Assembly: GCF_002188635.1 (NCBI RefSeq)
Contig: NZ_NINX01000040.1
Location: 1 to 64,000 of the forward strand
Reading direction: 5' to 3'
Origin: Pigmentiphaga sp. NML030171
Lineage (GTDB): Bacteria; Pseudomonadota; Gammaproteobacteria; Burkholderiales; Burkholderiaceae_B
Length of the DNA: 64,000 nt
Positions 25,769 through 32,917 of this stretch are shown piece after piece (positions within the stretch are counted from its first letter, which is position 1; every line of letters begins with the position of its first letter). The position numbers and the translations under genes are program-made. The notes beneath the pieces are model-generated. The model was not told the DNA's origin. It ran no database searches and saw nothing but the letters and a program-made list of their open reading frames with translations.

Positions 25769-26614
25769 ATGGAGACACCTTCCGCCCCGGACGCGCGGCC
25801 GCCTGAAGTCGGCAGCAGCCTGCCGACCTGCGGCTTCAAGACCAACTATCACGACGCCGGCAACGGGCCTGGCGTCCTGCTGATACACGGATCGGGCCCC
25901 GGCGTGACGGCCTGGGCCAACTGGCGCCTGACCATCCCCGTCCTGGCCCGGCAGGCGCGCGTCGTCGCCCCCGACATGGTCGGCTTCGGCTATACGGAAT
26001 CGCCGCCCGGGGTCCGCTACCACTGGTCCACCTGGGTGGACCAGCTCACCGCGCTGCTGGACGCGCTGCAGCTGGAACGGGTCTCGGTGGTGGGCAACTC
26101 GTTCGGCGGCGCACTGGCGCTCAAGCTGGCCGCCCGGCATCCCGGCCGCGTCGACCGCCTGGTGCTGATGGGACCGGTGGGCCTGCGGTTTCCCATCACC
26201 GACGGACTGGAGAAGGTGTGGGGGTATCAACCCTCGCCCGCCGCGATGCGCGAACTGCTGGACGTCTTCGTCCACGATCCGTCCTTCATCGACGACGAGC
26301 TGGCGGCCATGCGCTACCGGGCCAGCATCCGCGACGACGTGCAGGCCCGGTTCGGCAGCATGTTCCCGCCTCCCCGGCAGCGGATCCTGGACGACATGGC
26401 CACGGACGAGGCCGTCCTGCGCACCATCCCGCACGAGACGCTCATCGTCCACGGGCGCGGCGACAAGGTGATCCCGATCGAGGCCTCGCGCCGACTGGCC
26501 CAGGCCATGCCGCGCGCGCGCCTGGCCGAGATCGACCGCTGCGGCCACTGGGTGCAGATCGAACAGCCGGCGGCGTTCACCGCGCTGGTCGGGGAATTCC
26601 TGGCGCCACGCTGA
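25769..26614 (+). CDS. Meta-cleavage product hydrolase (alpha/beta fold, DmpD/XylF-like)
   Basis: A 281-residue C-C bond hydrolase. LLIHGSGPGVTAWANWRLTI, APDMVGFGYTESP, the nucleophile elbow VVGNSFGGALAL, the acid in GRGDKVIP and the catalytic His in RCGHWVQIEQP closely follow 2-hydroxymuconic semialdehyde hydrolases. It should cleave the product of the divergently encoded VOC dioxygenase to a 2-hydroxydienoate and an acid. It opens a run of eight closely spaced plus-strand genes ending with the Rieske ferredoxin gene. Confidence 0.92.
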   Translation: METPSAPDARPPEVGSSLPTCGFKTNYHDAGNGPGVLLIHGSGPGVTAWANWRLTIPVLARQARVVAPDMVGFGYTESPPGVRYHWSTWVDQLTALLDALQLERVSVVGNSFGGALALKLAARHPGRVDRLVLMGPVGLRFPITDGLEKVWGYQPSPAAMRELLDVFVHDPSFIDDELAAMRYRASIRDDVQARFGSMFPPPRQRILDDMATDEAVLRTIPHETLIVHGRGDKVIPIEASRRLAQAMPRARLAEIDRCGHWVQIEQPAAFTALVGEFLAPR

Positions 26615-26625
26615 AAGGAGACACC

Positions 26626-27066
26626 ATGCGCAAACAGGATCTGCTGGGCCGCTGGACCCTCAGACAATGGACGCAGGCCTATGACGACGGCCGCGTGACC
26701 CACCCCATGGGGCAGGCGCCCCGGGGCTTCATCCAATATGACGACGACCGCATGTTCTGCATGATCGAGCGGGCGGACCGCCGGGCTTTCGCCACCGGCG
26801 GGCAGTGGAACGCCAGCGCCGAGGAAAAGGCGCGGGCCTACGAGAGCTTCATGAGTTATGCCGGCACCTACGAACTGGCCGGGGACGAAGTCCGGCAGCA
26901 CGTCGACATGAGCCTGTTCCCGAACTGGGAGGGCGGCGTGCAGCGCCGCAAGGCGGCGATCGTCGACGGCCTGCTGCACCTGTCCGCGCGGCTGGAGGAC
27001 GGCACGCCCGAGGCCCGCACCGCCAGCCTGGTGTGGGAACGCGCCAGCCGCGCCATCACTTCCTGA
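26626..27066 (+). CDS. Lipocalin-like domain protein
   Basis: A 146-residue protein of the lipocalin-like (PF13924-type) group: it opens DLLGRWTLRQWTQAYDDGR, has GFIQYDDDRMFCMI, and its middle reads YAGTYELAGDEVRQHVDMSLFPNWEGG. A ribosome binding site (AAAGGAG) precedes the ATG, and no signal peptide is seen. It lies 11 bases after the hydrolase and 10 before the oxygenase alpha gene. Such proteins are common in catabolic operons without a proven role; binding or isomerising a hydrophobic intermediate is possible. Confidence 0.82.
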   Translation: MRKQDLLGRWTLRQWTQAYDDGRVTHPMGQAPRGFIQYDDDRMFCMIERADRRAFATGGQWNASAEEKARAYESFMSYAGTYELAGDEVRQHVDMSLFPNWEGGVQRRKAAIVDGLLHLSARLEDGTPEARTASLVWERASRAITS

Positions 27067-27076
27067 GGGATGCTTC

Positions 27077-28324
27077 ATGAAAGACATTGCCAGCCTGATC
27101 CGCGACGCCTCGGTCCACAGCAGCCTGTACGCCGACCCGGCCATCTTCGACCGAGAGATGGAGACCATCTTCGGCCAGGGATGGGTCTATGTCGGCCACG
27201 CCTCCGAGATTCCGCGGCGGGGCGACTATGTACGGCGCACCATGGGACTCGAACCCGTGCTGTTGATCCGCGGCGCCGACGGCATCCACGTCGTGGCCAA
27301 CCGCTGCGCCCATCGCGGCAACCTGCTCTGCCAGCCCGAGCGCGGCAACCGCCGCACGCTGGCCTGCCAGTACCACGGCTGGATCTTCTCGCCCGACGGC
27401 GCGCTGCTCGACATGCCGCTGTCCAGTATCGAGCCGGACGAATCGCTGCACCTGAAGCGCGCGCGCGTCGACAGCTACAACGGCTTCGTCTTCGCGACCT
27501 TCAACCCTTCGCCCATCCCCCTGCTGGAGCATCTCGGCCACGCCGCGCGCGCGCTGGACCGGCAGGTGAACCTGTCGCCCGAAGGCGAGATCGAACTGCG
27601 CGGCCCGTGGATCAAGCACCTGTTCCGCGCCAACTGGAAGATGCTGTCCGAAAACGAGGCCGACGGCTATCACGTGGGCTTCGTGCACGACTCCTTCACC
27701 AAAAGCGTGGGTACCCCCGGCAAGTACGGCAACATCCTGTCCGGCGAAGAGGACCGCATCACGGCGGTGGTCCGCTACCTGGGCAACGGCCACACCGAGC
27801 TCGACTACGGCCCGACCTACGACCGGCCCATGACCTGGCTGGGCGTGGACGAGACGCGCTATCCGGACTACACGCGCGACATGGTCGGCCGGCACGGCGA
27901 ATCGGCCGCGCGGGAAATCATGCGGGCCGGGCCGCCCCACACCTTCATCTTCCCCAACCTGTTCCTGGCCGAAACCTGTCTGGTCATGATCCAGCCCCTG
28001 GGCGTGGGCGAGACCGTCAACTGGCACACCCCGCTCTACCTGAAGGGCGCGCCCGAGGAACTGAACCGACGCATCATGCGCCAGGGCGAAGTCGCGTTGG
28101 GGCCGTCATCGTTCCTGACGGCCGACGACGCCATCATCGCGGAACGCCAGTGGCGCGCGCTGAAAGGTTCGCCGGCCTGGCTGGACCTGAGCCGCGGCCA
28201 GTCCCGCGAAACGACAACCGACGGCGGCGTAGTGGTGTCCCACTACACCGACGAGACTCCCAACCGGGGCTTCTGGCGATGCTACCGGGACACCATGGCG
28301 CAAACCGCCCAGCCCACGCTCTAG
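27077..28324 (+). CDS. Rieske ring-hydroxylating oxygenase, alpha subunit
   Basis: A 415-residue terminal oxygenase component. The Rieske [2Fe-2S] ligands are Cys77/His79 (CAHRG) and Cys97/His100 (CQYHGW). The mononuclear iron site is Asp196, His199 and His204 in ENEADGYHVGFVH, with the normal spacing. It resembles the benzoate/anthranilate-type class in size. The beta subunit gene starts 11 bases after it, and a Rieske ferredoxin is encoded at the end of the operon. A reductase is not nearby. It should hydroxylate the ring that the VOC dioxygenase later opens. Confidence 0.93.
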   Translation: MKDIASLIRDASVHSSLYADPAIFDREMETIFGQGWVYVGHASEIPRRGDYVRRTMGLEPVLLIRGADGIHVVANRCAHRGNLLCQPERGNRRTLACQYHGWIFSPDGALLDMPLSSIEPDESLHLKRARVDSYNGFVFATFNPSPIPLLEHLGHAARALDRQVNLSPEGEIELRGPWIKHLFRANWKMLSENEADGYHVGFVHDSFTKSVGTPGKYGNILSGEEDRITAVVRYLGNGHTELDYGPTYDRPMTWLGVDETRYPDYTRDMVGRHGESAAREIMRAGPPHTFIFPNLFLAETCLVMIQPLGVGETVNWHTPLYLKGAPEELNRRIMRQGEVALGPSSFLTADDAIIAERQWRALKGSPAWLDLSRGQSRETTTDGGVVVSHYTDETPNRGFWRCYRDTMAQTAQPTL

Positions 28325-28335
28325 AAGGACATGCC

Positions 28336-28842
28336 ATGCAGACCCCCTTGTTGCCGATCGACGAACACCGGATGCTGGAGCGCTTCGTCCACGAGGAAGC
28401 CCGGTTAGCGGACGAATCGCGCTTCGACGAATGGGAGGCGCTCTGGGACGAGAACGTCCGCTACTGGGTGCCCGTCGTCATCGACGGCGAGGAGCCGGAT
28501 CCGGACCGCGACGTCTCCATCATCAACGACAACCGCTCCCGGCTGGCGACCCGCCTGCGGCAACTGCGCACCGGCACCCGGCACAGCCAGGCGCCGCGCT
28601 CCATCCTGCGCAGGATGCTGTCCAACCTGACGGCCGACAAGGACGGGAACGGCGACTATCGCGTCGCGGCCAACTTCGCCATCTACGAGTACCAGGTGCA
28701 GTCAGTCAACCAGTTGAACGTCTGGCCGGGCCGAGTCGAATATGGTCTGCGGCAGGTCGACGGCCAGCTCAGGATGTTCCTGAAGAAGGTATCCCTGGTC
28801 CACGCTTCGGGCCCGCTGCCCAGCCTTTCCTTCCTGGTCTGA
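28336..28842 (+). CDS. Ring-hydroxylating oxygenase, beta subunit
   Basis: A 168-residue small subunit of the SnoaL/NTF2-like fold. Signatures are FVHEEARLADESRFDEWEALW, RYWVPV, INDNRSRLATRL and the C-terminal RMFLKKVSLVHASG. The second ATG of ATGCCATG is the in-frame start. It packs with the alpha subunit encoded just upstream to form the structural core of the oxygenase and has no catalytic metal. Confidence 0.92.
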   Translation: MQTPLLPIDEHRMLERFVHEEARLADESRFDEWEALWDENVRYWVPVVIDGEEPDPDRDVSIINDNRSRLATRLRQLRTGTRHSQAPRSILRRMLSNLTADKDGNGDYRVAANFAIYEYQVQSVNQLNVWPGRVEYGLRQVDGQLRMFLKKVSLVHASGPLPSLSFLV

Positions 28843-28844
28843 CC

Positions 28845-30020
28845 ATGGCCCGCGCTCCGCTCTCGGCCATCATCGGCCTGGGCTTCAGCCCCCTTTCGCG
28901 CGAACCCGTCGGTTCCGTGCGCGCCCTGGCCGCCGCAGCCGTGCGGGCCGCCATGGCCGACGCCGGCGTCGGCCCCGACCTGGTGGACGGTCTGCTGCTC
29001 AATCCCAGCGCCCTTGCCGATCCCGGGGTCCTTCCGCCCAAAGTGCAGGACGACATGGGTCTGCGCACGCTGGGAATGCTGACCACCATCGAAGCCAAGG
29101 GCTCATCCGTCCTCCAGATGGTGCAATACGCCACGGCCGCCATCCGCGCCGGCATGGCGTCGGTGGTCGCCTGCGTGTTCGCCGATGCGCCCATCGGCCC
29201 GGCGCGCGGCGGCGGCGCCTCCTTCAGCAACGAAGGCTCGCTGACCGGCATCGCGGGTTGGGACGCATCGTACGGCCTGTTCGGTCCGGTCGGGTCCTAC
29301 GCGCTGGCCGCAAGCCGGTACATGGCCCTGCATGGCGCCGGCCCGGATCACCTGGGTGCCTACGTCCTGGCCTGCCGCCAGTGGGCTGCAGGCAATCCGC
29401 TCGCCTTCCAGCGCGCGCCGCTCACGCTGGCCCAATACCATGCCTCGCGCATGATCGTCGAACCCTTCCACGTGCTGGACTGCGCCTACCCGGTCAACGG
29501 CGCAGCGGCCGTCATCGTGGCCGGCACCGACCGCGCCGCCGACGCCGGCCGGCGGCCCGTGTACGTCCACGGCATGGGCCAGGGCCACGCCAGCGCCGAC
29601 ACGCCGCAGGGGCCGCACGACCTGGCCACCGCCGGACAGCTCGCCGGCCGCAAGGCCTATGCGATGGCGGGCGTCGGGCCGAAGGACGTCTCGATGTGCC
29701 AGTTCTACGATGCGTTCTCGTACTGTGCCCTGGCCGCGCTCGAGGACTACGGACTGTGCGGCCGGGGCGAGGCCGCCGGCATGGTGCAGGACGGCGCGAC
29801 CGCGCCCGGCGGCGCGCTGCCGGTCAACACCGGCGGCGGCCAGTTGGCGAGCTACTACCTGCAAGGCATGACCCCGCTCAGCGAGGCCGTCATCCAGTGC
29901 CGCGGCGACGGCGGCGAGCGGCAGTGCGCGGCCAACGATATCGTTCTGGTCAACGGCTCGGGCGGCCGGCTGGAGTATCACGCCGCGCTGATACTGAGCC
30001 CTCATCGCTTGCTCGCCTAG
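28845..30020 (+). CDS. Thiolase-fold protein, SCPx/Ltp2-like, lacking the catalytic Cys
   Basis: A 391-residue thiolase-superfamily protein. It has the SCPx-type closing motif PVNTGGGQLASYYLQGMTPL and FYDAFSYCALAALEDYG, but the position of the acyl-accepting Cys reads EAKGSSVLQM, with no Cys, and the GHP motif is replaced. This pattern is that of lipid-transfer-protein aldolases such as Ltp2, which perform retro-aldol side-chain cleavage together with a DUF35 partner. The next gene encodes a DUF35 protein. The gene starts two bases after the beta subunit stop. A CoA-linked retro-aldol or decarboxylative step is inferred, not shown. Confidence 0.82.
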   Translation: MARAPLSAIIGLGFSPLSREPVGSVRALAAAAVRAAMADAGVGPDLVDGLLLNPSALADPGVLPPKVQDDMGLRTLGMLTTIEAKGSSVLQMVQYATAAIRAGMASVVACVFADAPIGPARGGGASFSNEGSLTGIAGWDASYGLFGPVGSYALAASRYMALHGAGPDHLGAYVLACRQWAAGNPLAFQRAPLTLAQYHASRMIVEPFHVLDCAYPVNGAAAVIVAGTDRAADAGRRPVYVHGMGQGHASADTPQGPHDLATAGQLAGRKAYAMAGVGPKDVSMCQFYDAFSYCALAALEDYGLCGRGEAAGMVQDGATAPGGALPVNTGGGQLASYYLQGMTPLSEAVIQCRGDGGERQCAANDIVLVNGSGGRLEYHAALILSPHRLLA

Positions 30021-30028
30021 GACCCGCC

Positions 30029-30412
30029 ATGCTGCTTGCTTCCGATCACTTCGAACGCCGCTTCCTCGACTTCGTCGCCAAGCGCGAGCTGCGCGTACCG
30101 CGCCTGCGCGCCAGCGGCGAGATCCTGGGCTACGCATCGCACGGCTACGGGGCGAACCCGGACGACATCGAATGGATACCCGCCAGCGGCAAGGCGACGC
30201 TCCATGCCTATGCCGTCTACCGGCAGCAGTACCACCCGGACTTTCCGCCTCCCTACAACGTGGCGCAGGTCGCGCTCGTCGAAGGCCCACGCCTGGTCAG
30301 CCGGATCGTCGCGGACGACGGCATCGCCATCGCGATCGGCATGCCGCTGCGCGCGCGCTTCGACCCGGCCGGAAGCCTGGTGTTCGTCCCCGACTCTCTC
30401 CCAGCGGCATGA
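30029..30412 (+). CDS. DUF35 OB-fold protein without zinc-ribbon cysteines
   Basis: A 127-residue DUF35-type partner of the thiolase-fold protein. The OB-fold half is recognisable (ASGKATLHAYAVYRQQYHPDFPPPYNVAQVALVEG, then GMPLRARF). The rubredoxin-like half, where four Cys normally bind zinc, reads RELRVPRLRASGEILGYA; the whole protein contains no Cys. It begins eight bases after the thiolase gene and its stop overlaps the CoA-transferase start (ATGA). In related pairs this protein forms a stable complex with the thiolase-fold enzyme. Confidence 0.8.
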   Translation: MLLASDHFERRFLDFVAKRELRVPRLRASGEILGYASHGYGANPDDIEWIPASGKATLHAYAVYRQQYHPDFPPPYNVAQVALVEGPRLVSRIVADDGIAIAIGMPLRARFDPAGSLVFVPDSLPAA

Positions 30413-31686
30413 CCGCCCCTTTTCCGGAACCCCTGCTCATGACCGAGCCTGCATCCCACGCCTGCCCGCCTCCTACTCCCCCTACCGGCGCGCTGGACGG
30501 CGTGCGCATCCTGGACCTGAGCCGAGTGCTGGGCGGCCCCTACTGCACGATGATCCTGGGCGACCACGGCGCGGAGATCATCAAGGTGGAACCGCCGCAG
30601 GGCGACGACACGCGCGGCTGGGGCCCGCCCTTCGCCGGCACGGACGCCGAACGCGGGGACGCCAGCTATTTCATCGGCGTCAACCGCAACAAACGGTCGA
30701 TGGTGCTGGACCTGTCGCGCGAATCGGGGCGGGCCGTGCTGCTGCGCCTGCTGGAGGAAGCCGACGTCCTGGTCGAGAACTTCAAGCCCGGCACCATGGA
30801 AGCATGGGGCCTGGGCTATGAACGGGATCTCGCTCCGCGCTTTCCGCGCCTGATCCATTGCAGGGTGTCCGGCTTCGGCGGCCATGGCCCCCTGGGCAAC
30901 CTGCCGGGCTACGACGCGGTGCTGCAGGCCATGAGCGGATTGATGAGCGTGAACGGCACGCCCGAGACCGGCCCGCTGCGTATAGGCACGCCCATCGTCG
31001 ACCTCGCCACCGGCCTCTACGCGACGATAGGCATCCTGATGGCCTTGCACGAACGCCGCCGCTCGGGCCTGGGCCAGTACGTGGACATGGCGCTGTACGA
31101 CTGCGCCATGTCGCTGCTCCATCCCCACGCGGCCAACTATTTCCTGGACGGCAGCCGCCCGCGCCTGACGGGCAACACGCATCCGAACGTCACGCCCTGC
31201 GACAAATTCGCCACCCGCAGCGGCGAGATCTTCGTGGTCATCGGCACCGACCGGCAATTCCGCCGCCTGGTGGAGCTGCTGGGCATCCCGAACCTCGCAG
31301 CCGACCCGCGGTTCGCCACCAACAGCGACCGGTCGCGCAACCGTGCCGCGCTCTACCCCCTGCTTGCCGAGGCCTTGTCCCAGCATGACGGCGTGGCTTT
31401 GAGCCGGACGCTGCTGGCCGAGGGCCTGCCCATCGGCCCCGTCATGAGCATGGACGAAGCCCTGGGCGCGGACCACACGCACGCCCGCTCCATGGTCTAC
31501 GAACACCACGGCTACAAGGGCCTGGGCACGCCCATCAAGCTGTCGCGCACGCCCGGCGGCCTGCGCCGAACGCCTCCCAGGCTGGCCGAACATGCGCGGG
31601 ATATCCTGCGCGAAGCCGGCTTCACGGACGCCGACATGGACGAATTGGAACACATCGGGGCGACGGCGCCCCGGCGCGCGCGCTGA
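30409..31686 (+). CDS. Family III CoA-transferase
   Basis: A 425-residue CoA-transferase (LDGVRILDLSRVLGGPYCTM, AEIIKVEPPQGDDTRGWGPPF, VNRNKRSMVLDL). It resembles the one at 960-2189 but belongs to module A and is translationally coupled to DUF35 by ATGA. The first 25 residues are Pro-rich, and an internal ATG at 30439 is an alternative start. It probably attaches CoA to the acid processed by the thiolase-fold/DUF35 pair. Confidence 0.9.
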   Translation: MTAPFPEPLLMTEPASHACPPPTPPTGALDGVRILDLSRVLGGPYCTMILGDHGAEIIKVEPPQGDDTRGWGPPFAGTDAERGDASYFIGVNRNKRSMVLDLSRESGRAVLLRLLEEADVLVENFKPGTMEAWGLGYERDLAPRFPRLIHCRVSGFGGHGPLGNLPGYDAVLQAMSGLMSVNGTPETGPLRIGTPIVDLATGLYATIGILMALHERRRSGLGQYVDMALYDCAMSLLHPHAANYFLDGSRPRLTGNTHPNVTPCDKFATRSGEIFVVIGTDRQFRRLVELLGIPNLAADPRFATNSDRSRNRAALYPLLAEALSQHDGVALSRTLLAEGLPIGPVMSMDEALGADHTHARSMVYEHHGYKGLGTPIKLSRTPGGLRRTPPRLAEHARDILREAGFTDADMDELEHIGATAPRRAR

Positions 31687-31708
31687 ACCCTTTTCCCTGG
31701 AGCATCGC

Positions 31709-32053
31709 ATGACCTTACCGGACGACTGGCGCGAGGCCTGTCTTTCCAACGATCTTCCCGAAGCCGGCACGCTGGCCGTGACCCTGGACGGGCAGGTCTT
31801 CTGCCTGTACCGGGTCGAAGGCGCTACCTACGCCACCGCCGACCGTTGCAGCCACGGCCGCGGTAGCCTGTCCGAAGGCGTCCTGGAAGCGCACACCATC
31901 GAATGCCCGTTCCATCAGGGCTGCTTCGATATCCGCACCGGCGCTCCCACGGCGCTGCCCTGCAACCGGCCCGTCAAGACCTACGCGACCCGCGAGACCG
32001 ACGGCATCGTCTGGGTGAACACCCGTCCGCGCGACATGGCCGGCCAGCACTAG
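31709..32053 (+). CDS. Rieske-type [2Fe-2S] ferredoxin
   Basis: A 114-residue soluble Rieske ferredoxin with ligands Cys47/His49 (CSHGRG) and Cys66/His69 (CPFHQG). CTGGAG lies before the ATG. It is the natural electron donor to the oxygenase encoded at 27077-28842 and ends the operon. The FAD-dependent reductase that should feed it is not in the window. Confidence 0.93.
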   Translation: MTLPDDWREACLSNDLPEAGTLAVTLDGQVFCLYRVEGATYATADRCSHGRGSLSEGVLEAHTIECPFHQGCFDIRTGAPTALPCNRPVKTYATRETDGIVWVNTRPRDMAGQH

Positions 32054-32060
32054 CACCGCT

Positions 32061-32789
32061 TCACCGCGCCGGCGGCTGGCATGGCGCCGCACGGTGCCTG
32101 CGGCGGTACGGATCCGCCGCGATCTCGTGCTTGCGCATCAACTGCCAGAACGCGCGGCGGTTCTTGTGTGCCGCGCGGGCCGCCTGCGAGATGTTGCCGT
32201 GGTAGCGCAGCAGCATGTCGGAAATGTAGTGGCGCTCGAACTCCGTCACGATCCTGGCCTTGGCGGACTGGAACGGTTCGCGCGACACGAGGCCGGAATT
32301 GCCGTCCCGGCATCCGTATTCGGCTTCATGCTCGTCTTCCGGCTCGGCCTCGGCCTGTGGCGCGTCGCTCGATGCGCAGGCCTCCTGGGGCTTGCCCGGC
32401 CCCGCGAGCAATACCAGGCGTGTCTTGAATTCTTCCCCGCACATCGGGTAGCGCATGAAATCGTCCAGCCCGAGCGACAGCAAATCCTGCAGCCCGGCGG
32501 CGCTCATTTCGCGCGCGAGCGCCAGGACGGGCGTCTGCAACGCCTCGCCGGCCACGGCCATCGCGGTGCGTGTCCATCCCAGAGTGGACAGGGTGACCGG
32601 CAGCAGGCAGACGTCGTAGCGCTTGAGCGCCAGCGCCTGGCGCCGCAGCGCGTCTGCCGATGGCGCGTCCAGCTGCACGCCATGCAATGCGATGCGTTCG
32701 CGCGCATCCTTCCAATCTTCCATCAGTTCGCGCATCCAGCCCGCATGCTCGGGCACCATCAATACGCCGCAATCGATCATTCCCCTCAT
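32061..32789 (-). CDS. Fis-type regulator with a degenerate receiver-like domain
   Basis: A 242-residue protein. The C-terminal 45 residues are a Fis-family helix-turn-helix (FERHYISDMLLRYHGNISQAARAAHKNRRAFWQLMRKHEIA), as at the end of NtrC-type activators. The first 125 residues look like a response-regulator receiver fold, but the strand that should carry the phosphorylated Asp reads RYDVCLLPVTLS. There is no AAA+ domain between the two. It converges on the Rieske ferredoxin gene with seven bases between stops. A regulator of module A or of a neighbour is likely; activation without phosphorylation is inferred. Confidence 0.72.
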   Translation of the reverse strand: MRGMIDCGVLMVPEHAGWMRELMEDWKDARERIALHGVQLDAPSADALRRQALALKRYDVCLLPVTLSTLGWTRTAMAVAGEALQTPVLALAREMSAAGLQDLLSLGLDDFMRYPMCGEEFKTRLVLLAGPGKPQEACASSDAPQAEAEPEDEHEAEYGCRDGNSGLVSREPFQSAKARIVTEFERHYISDMLLRYHGNISQAARAAHKNRRAFWQLMRKHEIAADPYRRRHRAAPCQPPAR

Positions 32790-32917
32790 GTCACTGCCCT
32801 CAGGTTGTCCGAGCCGCCAGACTAGGGGCGCGTGGCGAAGGCCTCAATCAGAGAAACCAACAAGCGCGATTTTGCGTATCCAGTTATCACGAGGACGGTC
32901 GTTAATGACCGGCCGGA

